From positions 2,232,001 through 2,296,000 of the forward strand of contig OZ250162.1 of the NCBI GenBank assembly GCA_965238025.1: a DNA stretch of 64,000 nt, in the 5' to 3' direction. The position numbers and the translations under genes are program-made. Positions 45,478 through 54,469 of the stretch are shown here, piece after piece. How positions within the stretch are numbered: position 1 is the first letter of the stretch; each line of letters opens with the position of its first letter. The stretch is from Pelagihabitans sp965238025. Lineage in GTDB: Bacteria; Bacteroidota; Bacteroidia; Flavobacteriales; Flavobacteriaceae. The notes under the pieces were generated by a model. It saw nothing but the letters and a program-made list of their open reading frames with translations, ran no database searches and was not told the origin of the DNA.

Positions 45478-47061
45478 TTACTGATTCATCGTCATCAAAA
45501 ATTCTTCATTATTCTTGGTCTGTTTAATACGTTGTTCAATAAATTCCATTGCCTCTACAGGGTTCATATCCGCAAGATACTTGCGCATGATCCACATACG
45601 CTGAATCGTACTTTCATCTAACAAAAGATCATCACGGCGTGTACTGGAAGAAGTAAGGTCAATGGCAGGGAAAATTCTTCGGTTAGATATCTTACGATCC
45701 AACTGAAGCTCCATATTACCGGTACCTTTAAATTCTTCAAAGATTACCTCGTCCATTTTAGAACCGGTTTCTGTTAGTGCTGTTGCTATAATGGATAAAG
45801 ACCCACCATTTTCTATATTACGGGCGGCACCAAAGAAGCGTTTTGGTTTATGCAATGCATTGGCATCTACACCACCACTTAATACCTTACCAGAGGCCGG
45901 TTGAACAGTATTATAGGCACGTGCCAATCGTGTAATCGAATCAAGAAGGATGACCACATCATGACCGCATTCTACCAATCGTTTTGCTTTTTCGAGTACG
46001 ATGTTTGCGACGCGCACATGCTCCACAGCTTCTTTGTCAAAGGTGGAAGCAACAACCTCACCACGCACATTGCGTTGCATATCGGTAACCTCTTCAGGGC
46101 GTTCATCGATCAATAGAATAATCTGATACACTTCCGGGTGGTTGGCAGCAATTGCATTGGCAACATCTTTCAACAACATTGTCTTACCAGTTTTGGGCTG
46201 CGATACGATCATCCCGCGTTGACCTTTTCCGATAGGGGAGAACAAATCGATAACCCGGGTAGAGATGCTACTCTGACGTTCGGCAAGATTAAATTTTTCT
46301 TGAGGGAACAATGGCGTTAAGTGTTCAAAAGAAACACGATCACGAACCACTTGTGGATCAATACCATTTATTTTGTTCACCTTGATCAGAGGAAAATACT
46401 TTTCCCCTTCCTTAGGTGGCCGTACATTACCCAATACCGTATCGCCAGTCTTAAGGCCGAACAATCGTATTTGCGATTGAGATACGTAAATATCATCCGG
46501 AGAGGAAAGGTAGTTGTAATCTGAAGATCGCAAGAAACCATAACCGTCCTGCATAATATCCAATACTCCTTCACTTTCTATAATACTATCAAATTCAAAC
46601 TCCGGCGCTTTGTACCTATTTTTAAGGTCCTTGTCAAAGTTGCTTTTATCGTAATGTTCTTTATGAGATCGGTTCTGTTTGTTGTGGTTGTTTTTGTGTT
46701 GGTTGTTTTTATGAGGTTCCCTACGGTTGTTGTTTTTGTTGGCCTGTTCGGGCTTTTTATCTTCCTGTTTCGCGGTATCGGGAGCTTCCGCTTTGGATTT
46801 TTCTGCAGGTCTCGGCCTTGGGTTGGGCTTATCCTTGACCAGACGTTCCCTAGTACGTGCTGGCTTGTTTTCTTTTTGCTCGGGGGCCGCTGCTACGGGC
46901 GCAACTTCGGCGACCACTTTTGGGTCGGCAGCCTGAAGGTCAAGAATTTGATAAACAAGATCTAACTTTTTAAGTGTCTTGAACTTGGGTACGTTCAGTC
47001 CCTTGGCAATTTCCTGAAGCTCAGGCAGCTTTTTAGCTTTTAAATCTGAAATTTCAAACAT
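45478..47061 (-). CDS. rho: transcription termination factor Rho
   Basis: 527 aa hexameric RNA helicase. An N-terminal SAP-like helical domain (FEISDLKAKKLPELQEIAKG) is followed by a phylum-typical basic, Asn/Lys/Arg/His-rich insertion (about 65-150). Next are the cold-shock-like RNA-binding domain (GVLDIMQDGYGFLRSSDYNY, DDIYVSQSQIRLFGL) and the RecA-type ATPase with Walker A in VSQPKTGKTMLL, Walker B VVILLDSITRLARAY, and the Q- and R-loop regions near SGGVDANAL. It is followed by its own intrinsic terminator. It is divergent from the DUF4293 gene, a common neighbour in this family. Confidence 0.97.
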   Translation of the reverse strand: MFEISDLKAKKLPELQEIAKGLNVPKFKTLKKLDLVYQILDLQAADPKVVAEVAPVAAAPEQKENKPARTRERLVKDKPNPRPRPAEKSKAEAPDTAKQEDKKPEQANKNNNRREPHKNNQHKNNHNKQNRSHKEHYDKSNFDKDLKNRYKAPEFEFDSIIESEGVLDIMQDGYGFLRSSDYNYLSSPDDIYVSQSQIRLFGLKTGDTVLGNVRPPKEGEKYFPLIKVNKINGIDPQVVRDRVSFEHLTPLFPQEKFNLAERQSSISTRVIDLFSPIGKGQRGMIVSQPKTGKTMLLKDVANAIAANHPEVYQIILLIDERPEEVTDMQRNVRGEVVASTFDKEAVEHVRVANIVLEKAKRLVECGHDVVILLDSITRLARAYNTVQPASGKVLSGGVDANALHKPKRFFGAARNIENGGSLSIIATALTETGSKMDEVIFEEFKGTGNMELQLDRKISNRRIFPAIDLTSSSTRRDDLLLDESTIQRMWIMRKYLADMNPVEAMEFIEQRIKQTKNNEEFLMTMNQ

Positions 47062-47221
47062 TAAATAATGTGTAAGTGAATATTTTCTTGAAAAATTATG
47101 AAGTAATAAGGTTATTATGGTATTCGCGGGGAACGATATCCCAAACGGAGAGTGTGCACTAATAACGAAACAATATTACAAATTATTTTCTACTTAACTC
47201 GTAAAATTTTAAAAAGACATG

Positions 47222-47229
47222 TATTTTTG
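47222..47229 (+). promoter_or_regulatory. TAnnTTTG promoter of the DUF4293 gene
   Basis: TATTTTTG followed by C, an exact -7 consensus, 24 nt before the ATG at 47253. Confidence 0.55.
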
Positions 47230-47252
47230 CAGTCCAAATCAGTAAGAATAAC

Positions 47253-47663
47253 ATGATTCAGCGCATTCAATCGGTTTTTTTGTTCCTGCAAGCACTTATA
47301 GCGGGCATTTTACCCTTTTTTGTAAACTTATGGTCCGACGTCAAAGGCGTTGAATTTTTTGCGCAGAACGAATTATGGATTTCCATCGCCTTCTATGCAT
47401 CGGCGGCATTAGGCCTGATTGCCATCTTTTTATATAAGAACAGGAAAAATCAATTTGTACTAAACAGGTTGAACATTATATTAAGTCTTTTTTTACTGGG
47501 ATTTTTCGTTTACCGGTCGCTAAATTTATCTGGAGAAACCTTGGTTTCTGAGAAAGGTATTGGGATGCTCATACCCATCGTTTCTATCGTTTTATTGTTC
47601 CTAGCCAATAGGGCAATCAAAAAGGATGAGGATCTTGTAAAATCTGTGGATCGTTTACGTTAA
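47253..47663 (+). CDS. DUF4293 family membrane protein
   Basis: 136 aa with four predicted transmembrane helices (FLFLQALIAGILPFF, ISIAFYASAALGLIAIFLY, IILSLFLLGFFVYRS, LIPIVSIVLLFLAN). The start MIQRIQSVFLF is the family's hallmark. DUF4293 proteins are Bacteroidota-specific and often lie next to rho, as here (divergent). Function is unknown. Confidence 0.9.
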   Translation: MIQRIQSVFLFLQALIAGILPFFVNLWSDVKGVEFFAQNELWISIAFYASAALGLIAIFLYKNRKNQFVLNRLNIILSLFLLGFFVYRSLNLSGETLVSEKGIGMLIPIVSIVLLFLANRAIKKDEDLVKSVDRLR

Positions 47664-47691
47664 ACCTAACATCTTAGTAGTATTAGTGCGT

Positions 47692-47723
47692 AAGCCCGGG
47701 CGTTGTTTCCCGGGCTTTTTTTT
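47692..47723 (+). terminator. DUF4293 gene terminator
   Basis: The stem AAGCCCGGG / CCCGGGCTT with an 8-nt loop is followed by a long T-run. Confidence 0.9.
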
Positions 47724-47743
47724 ACTTACGCATTTTTACGGTC

Positions 47744-47777
47744 ATTCCCGTGATCCCGATAGCTATCGGGAGGGAAT
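47744..47777. repeat. REP-like nested hairpin ending in GGGAATCC
   Basis: The outer arms ATTCCC / GGGAAT enclose the near-perfect palindrome TCCCGATAGCTATCGGGA. It lies between convergent genes just after a terminator and resembles the shorter hairpin at 32775 in its arms. Confidence 0.55.
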
Positions 47778-47832
47778 CCCCTCCTTTACGCTCCTAGTAC
47801 ACCGATGATCCGATGACCTATGAAAATTGATT

Positions 47833-48348
47833 TTAAGATCTTTCCTTATTAACAACAAAAGTTAAATTATCCGGGCCTACTTTCGGTAACTCTGGAAATT
47901 CAGAAGGAGCCGCAATCGACCCACCTATCTTTCTAACCGCCTTTTGAGAACGAATGTTGTTTTCAGCTACATAGAAGATAATATGGTCAACAAAGCCGAA
48001 CGCATGTTGCATCATTAAATGTTTCACTTCTTTATTGTAAATGCCGCCCCAATAGTTGCGAGAAAGAAACGTCCATCCGATTTCAACGCCGTTTTGAAAA
48101 CCTTCGATTGTTTTAAATCGGGAACTTCCTATTATTGTATTGGTTTGGGAGTCAATTATAGTCAGCGCTCCTTTTGAGGTGATTGACTCTTTAAAAAATT
48201 TTTCAAATTCAGCCCTTTCGTTACGCTTACAAGGATGCTGCTCCCAAATTTTGGGATCTTTAGCCACTTGGTACAATTCTTCTTGATCCTCTTTTGAGAG
48301 AGGTCTGATTTTAACCAATTCACTTTTTAAGATAGGTTGTAAATTCAT
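47833..48348 (-). CDS. GNAT family N-acetyltransferase
   Basis: 171 aa of the RimJ/RimL-like type. KIRPLSKEDQEELYQVAKDP opens the fold, and VEIGWTFLSRNYWGGIYNKEV corresponds to the beta-4/acetyl-CoA loop region. VAENNIRSQKAVRKIGG is the conserved end of these enzymes. The substrate is unknown. It is monocistronic, with no clear partner. About 250 bp separates it from the DJ-1 relic upstream, part of which holds the relic itself. Confidence 0.87.
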   Translation of the reverse strand: MNLQPILKSELVKIRPLSKEDQEELYQVAKDPKIWEQHPCKRNERAEFEKFFKESITSKGALTIIDSQTNTIIGSSRFKTIEGFQNGVEIGWTFLSRNYWGGIYNKEVKHLMMQHAFGFVDHIIFYVAENNIRSQKAVRKIGGSIAAPSEFPELPKVGPDNLTFVVNKERS

Positions 48349-48479
48349 TAGGGATAAGTTGGTTATTTTTTATGATAAGTGCTAATACCTTCCTAAAAAT
48401 TAATTGTATTTAACTAAAAATAGCGGCTTAGGGGTATACCCAAACCGCTATTACCCGTAAATAATTCTTGTGAATAGTT

Positions 48480-48596
48480 TTATTCCAATTCTTTGAACTG
48501 AATTTCAAAGGCCAGCCTTCCTAATTCATTTGATGCCAAAAGACCTGTTCCTGTGATTAGTTTTTTATTCAAGTGGCTGTATTTGGTAGGAGTCAA
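48480..48596 (-). pseudogene. C-terminal relic of a second DJ-1/PfpI-family gene
   Basis: Directly after the stop codon of the intact DJ-1/PfpI gene, and in the same frame, the minus strand reads LTPTKYS followed by HLNKKLITGTGLLASNELG and RLAFEIQFKELE, then TAA. This aligns without gaps to the intact protein's end (HIDRKLISGASPLAANNFG...): about 13 identities over 31 residues plus many conservative changes (I/L, D/N, R/K, S/T). It has no start codon and no upstream remainder. The simplest reading is a tandem paralogue whose body was deleted, leaving only its tail. Confidence 0.75.
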
Positions 48597-49508
48597 TTAT
48601 TTGTTTACCTCCTTAAGAAGTTCAGTAGCGGCTAGTTTCCCAAAATTGTTAGCAGCTAAAGGGCTTGCGCCAGAAATTAATTTTCTATCTATATGAATAG
48701 TATTATCAGCTTCTTGATTGATAATTGTGACCCCCAAATCGTTTAATTTCTCACCATATATCCAGGGCATCGCACCCGGTGTATAACCTATCATTGGTCC
48801 TTGTTCATCAGCAGCATCTGGGAATGCAGCAATTTCGTAGCCTTTATAAATAAATGAATCTTTATCGCTGTCTAAGTTTGCAGCCAACAATGCTGCCGGG
48901 CCATGACAAATCGCAAGCATAAACATATCTCTGCTATGCGACCAATGAATTAATTTATTCACATCCTTATTTTCAGGTAAACCAAGCATTGCTCCATGAC
49001 CTCCTGGTATAAAAACCGCAACGTAGTCAGTATTGCCATTCATTGAGTTTTGGACAAAGTCGGATAGATTCCCTGGATTCTCAAGTTTCTTCTTGAATTC
49101 TGAATAAAAAGCCTGTACATTTTTATCGTCTTCGGGCATTGCCCACATTTCAACTTTTGCAGGTTTCCCTGTTGGGGTTACAACGTCTACCTCAAAGCCC
49201 GCATTTTTCAAGTGTAATGCCGGCAACATCATTTCGACAGGGTGGTTTCCAGTTGAGAACTTTTTACCATTGGCCATGGTCATGTTTCTTTCTTCGGTAC
49301 ATAACATCAGGACTTTTTTATTGCCCGTGTGGGGATTTTCAAAAGCAGTGTTATCAAAATCGGTTGTAGGAGATGTTGCTAGTTTTAATGCCAAAGGTGA
49401 TGGAATATATGTACCATCTTCGGTTGATGTTGGTCTTGTTGTAATATAGAATGCAATAGCGGCAAGGGCAATAACACTCACTAACCCAATTAATATTTTT
49501 CTTATCAT
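48597..49508 (-). CDS. DJ-1/PfpI (Hsp31-like) family protein with N-terminal membrane anchor
   Basis: 303 aa. A hydrophobic N-terminal segment (ILIGLVSVIALAAIAFYIT) anchors it or serves as a signal, which cytosolic Hsp31 proteins lack. The catalytic core has Glu92 (HPVEMMLPA), the nucleophile elbow AICHGP with Cys201-His202, and IPGGHGAMLGL. Long loops around 120-150 resemble the Hsp31/HchA class, which detoxifies glyoxals or acts as a chaperone. The cell-envelope location suggests detoxification of exogenous carbonyls, but this is inference. It is downstream of an oxidoreductase gene and a Crp-like regulator gene on the same strand. A tail relic of a second copy follows its stop. Confidence 0.88.
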   Translation of the reverse strand: MIRKILIGLVSVIALAAIAFYITTRPTSTEDGTYIPSPLALKLATSPTTDFDNTAFENPHTGNKKVLMLCTEERNMTMANGKKFSTGNHPVEMMLPALHLKNAGFEVDVVTPTGKPAKVEMWAMPEDDKNVQAFYSEFKKKLENPGNLSDFVQNSMNGNTDYVAVFIPGGHGAMLGLPENKDVNKLIHWSHSRDMFMLAICHGPAALLAANLDSDKDSFIYKGYEIAAFPDAADEQGPMIGYTPGAMPWIYGEKLNDLGVTIINQEADNTIHIDRKLISGASPLAANNFGKLAATELLKEVNK

Positions 49509-49556
49509 AATTTATAATTATTTAATGTTATTTATTTTAGTAAACCTGAATTAACC

Positions 49557-50540
49557 CTAACTGATTTTTATTACTATTTTACCTTTTGCTCTTCCAGAAG
49601 CAAGATGCGTAAATGCGCCAATACTCTCCGAAAAGGGATACACCTTATCAATAATCGGTTTGATCTTTCCATCTTCGACCAATGATTTAATATGCCCTAA
49701 ATGTGCTCCATTCGGGTGCATAAAAATGAATTTATAGGTGGCATCTTTTGCGTTAATGAGTTTAGCCAATTCCTCAGGAAGTTTGTAGTCGGTCATTCCG
49801 AACATTTTGGCACTCTCCTCATCCAAAGGCCCTGCCACACTAACCACTTTTCCACCTCGTTTAATTAGCTCAAAAGCTTCTAAAGAATAATTGTTGCCAA
49901 GCGTGTCAAATACGATGTCCGCATCTTTTACAATGGTTTTATAGTCCTCCGTTTTGTAATCTATAACCCTATCGGCTCCAAGCTCTTTAACCCAGTCTAT
50001 GTTGCTGGTACTAGTAGTGGTGTAGACATAAGCACCCTTTGCTTTGGCATACTGTATGGCAAAACTACCAACGCCGCCCGAACCTGCGTGAATAAGAATT
50101 GTATCATTTTTTTTAATTCCAACGTACTCCAATGATTGTAAAGCCGTAAGTCCTGCCAAAGGAATACTTGCAGCTTCTTCGAAAGAAATATTTCCTGGTT
50201 TTTTTGATACCGCGGCACTAGTTACGGCCACATATTCTGCTATGGTGCCCATTTGTTCTTGTGGCACTCTTGAGTAAACCAAGTCACCAACTTCAAAATT
50301 GTCTACTCCATCTCCTTTTTCGACCACTATTCCGCTAACATCATAAGAAATGGTACTCGGAAACGGAATGGGAAGCATTCCTTGTAAGTTTCCTAGAATA
50401 ATGCTCTTGTCGATCGGATTAATAGCAGCTGCTTTAACCTCAATAAGGATATCTTTTGCCTGAACAGTTGGTTTGCTTGCTTCGTTAAAGACCAAACTAT
50501 CTTTAATCTCACCATATTTTACTAATTGTAGTGCTTTCAT
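49557..50540 (-). CDS. NADP-dependent oxidoreductase, quinone oxidoreductase-like MDR family
   Basis: 327 aa from the ATG at 50540; the longer frame from 50579 adds 13 residues (MYRIITTTRFDIN) unlike the family. It is a zinc-free medium-chain reductase: an MKALQLVKYGEI start, a GroES-like domain with AAAINPIDKSI, the nucleotide-binding motif IHAGSGGVGSFAIQYAK, and GADRVIDYKTEDY. Such enzymes reduce quinones or enones using NADPH. The substrate is unknown. It is 48 bp upstream of the DJ-1-like gene and 85 bp downstream of the Crp-like regulator gene, a layout consistent with an electrophile-response cluster. Confidence 0.9.
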   Translation of the reverse strand: MKALQLVKYGEIKDSLVFNEASKPTVQAKDILIEVKAAAINPIDKSIILGNLQGMLPIPFPSTISYDVSGIVVEKGDGVDNFEVGDLVYSRVPQEQMGTIAEYVAVTSAAVSKKPGNISFEEAASIPLAGLTALQSLEYVGIKKNDTILIHAGSGGVGSFAIQYAKAKGAYVYTTTSTSNIDWVKELGADRVIDYKTEDYKTIVKDADIVFDTLGNNYSLEAFELIKRGGKVVSVAGPLDEESAKMFGMTDYKLPEELAKLINAKDATYKFIFMHPNGAHLGHIKSLVEDGKIKPIIDKVYPFSESIGAFTHLASGRAKGKIVIKIS

Positions 50541-50625
50541 ATTTATATCGAATCTGGTTGTTGTAATGATTCGATACAAAAGTAGCGCAGAGGTTCGCGG
50601 GAAAAATTACCCTATGGTAAGAAAG

Positions 50626-51201
50626 CTATTTTTTTGTTTTTTCAACTCTGATACGACTCAAGCTTTGTTGCGTGACGCCCAGATAGGATGCGATGTGATA
50701 ATTACGGGTATGCCGTTCTATATTAGGGTATTGCTCCAAAAATAAATCGTATCTCTCCTGAGCGGATAATTGCAATTGATTTAGAATTCTCTTATGTAGA
50801 CTAACCACATGGCGCTCCAAATTATTTCTTTGATAGGGCTCAAATTCAGGAAAAAGCGCATGTATTCCATTAAGTTCGGCAGCGTTAAACTCAATAATGC
50901 TTGATTCTGTAAGACATTCAACCGATAGTGTGGCGGTTTCGTTGCTGTGTATGGCTATATAGTCACTTATCCACCAACTTTTTATGGCAAACTGCAAGGT
51001 ATGCTCTCTCCCATTTTTGTCAATTAAGTATGATCTTAAACAACCACCCGTCACATAAAATATTTTCTTAACGGCTTGTCCTTGACGGATTAAGACTGTC
51101 CCCTTGGGAACTACTTTTTCTTTTGAAATAGAAAAAAGATATGCCTTTGCCTTTGAGCTAAGATGTATTTGGCCTTTTATTTTATCTATTAATTCTTCCA
51201 A
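50626..51201 (-). CDS. Crp/Fnr family transcriptional regulator
   Basis: 191 aa. The N-terminal cyclic-nucleotide-binding-like beta roll (VVPKGTVLIRQGQAVKKIFYV, GCLRSYLIDKNGREHTLQF) lacks the Arg-Ser pair that binds cAMP in E. coli Crp, as is common for this phylum's small regulators. A long helix is followed by a C-terminal helix-turn-helix (YHIASYLGVTQQSLSRIR). The ligand is unknown. It lies upstream of, and codirectional with, the oxidoreductase and DJ-1 genes, which it might control. Confidence 0.92.
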   Translation of the reverse strand: MEELIDKIKGQIHLSSKAKAYLFSISKEKVVPKGTVLIRQGQAVKKIFYVTGGCLRSYLIDKNGREHTLQFAIKSWWISDYIAIHSNETATLSVECLTESSIIEFNAAELNGIHALFPEFEPYQRNNLERHVVSLHKRILNQLQLSAQERYDLFLEQYPNIERHTRNYHIASYLGVTQQSLSRIRVEKTKK

Positions 51202-51266
51202 ATTCTTAAAAAGTGAACTGATTAGTATGGCGCAAATATATATCCAATTTGGAGTTTGTCATGATT

Positions 51267-51761
51267 TTACCGCTTTCCTAATTCCACAACTTCCAAGTCC
51301 TTAATATTCTTCCCGTCAATGACGAAACGTAACATGGTCCTAATTTGATGAAAACCATACTTGCCACAAGCTCCTGGGTTCATATGAAGCACATTCAATT
51401 GCTTATCCATCATGACCTTTAAGATGTGCGAATGGCCACAAATAAAAAGTTGAGGTGGGTTTTTCCTGATTTCCGCACGGGTACGACTATTGTATTTTGG
51501 TGGATAACCCCCTATATGTGTTATCAGTACATCAACCCCTTCGCACATAAAACGATGGTTCAAAGGAAATTCTTTTTGAATAACATGGTCATCAATGTTG
51601 CCATACACAGCACGCAGGGGTTTTAATTCTGATATGGCGTCCGTAACGGCCAAACTTCCAATGTCCCCGGCATGCCATACTTCATCTGCCTGCCTAACGT
51701 ATTTTAGAATGGCTTTATCCATATGGGAATGGGTGTCGGAAAGGAGGAGTATTTTTTTCAA
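51267..51761 (-). CDS. metallophosphoesterase, YfcE/MJ0936 family
   Basis: 164 aa calcineurin-like phosphodiesterase. Metal ligands are all visible: Asp9 and His11 (LSDTHSH), Asp33 (HAGDIG), Asn55 (YGNIDD), a His in VLITHIGG, and GHSH near residue 108. Members act on phosphodiester substrates in vitro; the natural substrate is unknown. It has the normal length. It is divergent from truA, with 141 bp between them. Confidence 0.92.
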   Translation of the reverse strand: MKKILLLSDTHSHMDKAILKYVRQADEVWHAGDIGSLAVTDAISELKPLRAVYGNIDDHVIQKEFPLNHRFMCEGVDVLITHIGGYPPKYNSRTRAEIRKNPPQLFICGHSHILKVMMDKQLNVLHMNPGACGKYGFHQIRTMLRFVIDGKNIKDLEVVELGKR

Positions 51762-51868
51762 GTTATGACTTCAGGGTTAGGAGAAAAAATTATGAGTTTT
51801 GATTAAAGAATAAAAACTTTTTACATCGGATGCTATTTTCCCACTTCCAATAACTCGTTCCTATCCTA

Positions 51869-51876
51869 TATCTTTG
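51869..51876 (+). promoter_or_regulatory. truA: TAnnTTTG promoter of truA
   Basis: TATCTTTG followed by C, an exact -7 consensus, 26 nt before the TTG start of truA. Confidence 0.55.
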
Positions 51877-51902
51877 CATATTCACAAAACTAAAGAATAC
51901 GC

Positions 51903-52655
51903 TTGAGATATTTTGTTCAATTTTCATACTTTGGAACGGCTTATCATGGCTGGCAAAAACAGCCAAATGCGATAACCGTGCAATCCGTTTTGGAAGATGC
52001 CCTTTCGAAGTTGATACGGACGAAGATAGTATTGATGGGTGCTGGCAGAACCGATACAGGGGTGCATGCCAAACAAATGTTTGCCCATTTTGATACGGAA
52101 CCTATCGTCAATATTCCCGATCTTATTTTTCGATTGAATTCTTTTTTACCAGATGATATTGCGGTACAGGATATTGTTGAAGTTTCCGATGCTGCACATG
52201 TTCGTTTTGATGCCACTGAAAGAACATACGAATATTGGGTCACCCAAAAGAAAAACGTTTTTTTGACCGATAGGGCACATTATATTTGGCATCCACTAAA
52301 TGTCGCCCAAATGAATGCGGCTGCGACCTTACTTTTGGAGCATACCGACTTTGAGTGCTTTTCCAAATCGAATACCGATGTAAAGACCTATATCTGTAAT
52401 GTGGTTTATGCACGATGGGAATTGAAAAATGACACCTACGTTTTTACCATTACGGCCAATCGTTTTTTGCGCAATATGGTGCGGGCTGTCGTCGGGACCC
52501 TCTTGGAGGTAGGAACGGGCAAGTCGGATATTGAAAATTTCAAACGGATATTAGATAGCAAGGATAGGAGCGAAGCCGGTACTTCGGTGCCGGCAAAAGG
52601 CTTATATTTGACGAGGGTAGATTATCCCGAAAACACCTTTCGTATAAATGGATAA
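51903..52655 (+). CDS. truA: tRNA pseudouridine(38-40) synthase
   Basis: 250 aa. The start is TTG at 51903, as no ATG or GTG precedes the conserved beginning (RYFVQFSYFGTAYHGWQKQ). The catalytic aspartate is Asp51 in GAGRTDTGVHA. RFDATERTYEYWV and RFLRNMVRAVVGTLLEVGTGK are further family motifs. TruA converts U38-U40 of many tRNA anticodon arms to pseudouridine. It overlaps the following ABC exporter gene by 8 bp, so the two are translationally coupled. Confidence 0.95.
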   Translation: MRYFVQFSYFGTAYHGWQKQPNAITVQSVLEDALSKLIRTKIVLMGAGRTDTGVHAKQMFAHFDTEPIVNIPDLIFRLNSFLPDDIAVQDIVEVSDAAHVRFDATERTYEYWVTQKKNVFLTDRAHYIWHPLNVAQMNAAATLLLEHTDFECFSKSNTDVKTYICNVVYARWELKNDTYVFTITANRFLRNMVRAVVGTLLEVGTGKSDIENFKRILDSKDRSEAGTSVPAKGLYLTRVDYPENTFRING

Positions 52656-54417
52656 AAAATCAGGAAACGCTTTTGATTACGAGCTTTTTAAAAGGCTTCT
52701 CCAACAGACCCGACCGTATCGGGGGACCTTTTTTGTTGTGGCCATGCTCGCCATCCTATTATCCGTTTTTGCTATTTGCACCGCAATACTGGCCGGAAAT
52801 ATCGTAAACGATGCCATTACAAAAAAAGATGCCGGAAAACTATTGACCCTTACGCTATTGATGTTAGGGGTGTTGGTAGGGCAGGTGGTGAGCCAACTAG
52901 GCTTTAATTATTATGCAAACTGGTTGGGACAGTCTGTTATTAAAGATGTTAGGGTATCACTTTTTAAAAAAATGATGGGTTTTCGCATGCAGTATTTCGA
53001 CAATTCATCGATTGGTGTTTTAGTGACTAGGGCGGTCGCCGATATGCAACGTATTGGGGAGATTTTTAGTCAAGGCTTTTTTGTAATTGTTGCAGATTTG
53101 TTAAAGATGCTTACGGCAGCTGCGGTGATGCTCTATTTAAACTGGAAACTGGCCTTGCTTGTATTTGCCCTACTGCCTATAATTTTATATGCAACACGCC
53201 TGTTTCAAAAAGCAATGAAGGTAGCCTTTATCGAAGTGCGCGGGCAAGTTTCTAACCTCAATTCGTTCGTTCAGGAGCGTATTACAGGAATGAAAATAGT
53301 ACAGCTGTTTACCAGGGAACGGATTGAACGGGAAAATTTTCGCGCTATCAATGAAAAGCACCAAAATGCTTGGTTGAAAACAGTTTGGTACAATTCTATC
53401 TTTTTTCCGATTGCCGAAATTGTAACGGCCTTGGCAATCGGGTTGGTGGTTTGGGTCGGGGTTTTGCAAAATGTAGATAATATAGAACAGGAGAATATCG
53501 GGGTAATCTTCACTTTTATTTTCTTGATTGAACTGCTCTTTCGTCCGCTTCGCCAAATTGCCGATAAGTTTAACACCCTACAAATGGGAATGGTAGCGGC
53601 CAACCGTGTTTTTGCCATATTGGATACCGAAAGTAAAATTGAAGATTCAGGAACGCTTGTACAATCCAACATCAAGGGTGATATCTCTTTTAGTAAGGTG
53701 CATTTTGGATATTTGAAGGATGAAGAAGTATTGCATGGCATTTCATTTAAGGTAAAAGCCGGACAAACTGTTGCCATCGTCGGTGCTACTGGCGCCGGAA
53801 AATCGACCATCATCAATTTATTGAATCGGTTTTATGAAATCAATTCAGGAACAATAGCTATCGATGGAATTGATATTAAGGATTTTACCCTGTCATCTTT
53901 ACGTTCGCATATTGCTGTTGTTCTTCAGGACGTGTTCTTGTTTGCCGATACAATAGCAAATAATATTTCATTAAAAGATGATTCGGTTACCATTCCAGAT
54001 ATCATAGAGGCCGCCAAGCAGATAGGGGTTCATGAATTTATCAATAGTCTTCCGGGCGGGTATGCCTATAATGTAAAGGAAAGGGGCAGTATGCTTTCCA
54101 GCGGGCAACGCCAGCTCATCGCTTTTCTGAGGGCGTATGTTAGCAACCCGAGCATTCTTGTACTCGATGAGGCGACCTCATCGGTAGATACGTACTCTGA
54201 ACAGCTCATACAAAAGGCTACCGATAAGATTACCGAGGGGCGAACGTCAATTATTATCGCCCACCGCTTGGCAACCATTCAAAAAGCAGATAAAATCTTG
54301 GTGATGGATGCTGGAAAAATTGTTGAAATGGGAACCCACAAAGAACTTCTTAAAAAAGGCGATTACTATAGTAGTTTATATGAAGCCCAGTTCTTGAACG
54401 AGGATGCGGTTCATTAG
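52648..54417 (+). CDS. ABC exporter, ATP-binding/permease fusion (MsbA-like)
   Basis: 589 aa half-transporter: a six-helix transmembrane domain (about residues 20-310) followed by an ABC domain with Walker A GATGAGKST (about 378-386), Q-loop LQDVFLF, signature LSSGQRQ (about 483) and Walker B ILVLDEATSSVD, then the H-loop IIAHRLAT. It works as a homodimer or heterodimer. MsbA-like proteins flip lipid A or export lipids and drugs; the substrate cannot be fixed from sequence. It is coupled to truA by an 8-bp overlap, a conserved arrangement only in the sense of operon economy. Confidence 0.93.
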   Translation: MDKKSGNAFDYELFKRLLQQTRPYRGTFFVVAMLAILLSVFAICTAILAGNIVNDAITKKDAGKLLTLTLLMLGVLVGQVVSQLGFNYYANWLGQSVIKDVRVSLFKKMMGFRMQYFDNSSIGVLVTRAVADMQRIGEIFSQGFFVIVADLLKMLTAAAVMLYLNWKLALLVFALLPIILYATRLFQKAMKVAFIEVRGQVSNLNSFVQERITGMKIVQLFTRERIERENFRAINEKHQNAWLKTVWYNSIFFPIAEIVTALAIGLVVWVGVLQNVDNIEQENIGVIFTFIFLIELLFRPLRQIADKFNTLQMGMVAANRVFAILDTESKIEDSGTLVQSNIKGDISFSKVHFGYLKDEEVLHGISFKVKAGQTVAIVGATGAGKSTIINLLNRFYEINSGTIAIDGIDIKDFTLSSLRSHIAVVLQDVFLFADTIANNISLKDDSVTIPDIIEAAKQIGVHEFINSLPGGYAYNVKERGSMLSSGQRQLIAFLRAYVSNPSILVLDEATSSVDTYSEQLIQKATDKITEGRTSIIIAHRLATIQKADKILVMDAGKIVEMGTHKELLKKGDYYSSLYEAQFLNEDAVH

Positions 54418-54469
54418 GATATGTTAGCACAAAATAAAAATAACTTTTCAGTAATGTTGGTCGACGACC

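Noticed and set aside
46654..46965. 103-codon plus-strand frame rich in Phe and Val
   Set aside because: It is antisense to the Lys/Asn-rich insertion of Rho and reflects that low complexity.
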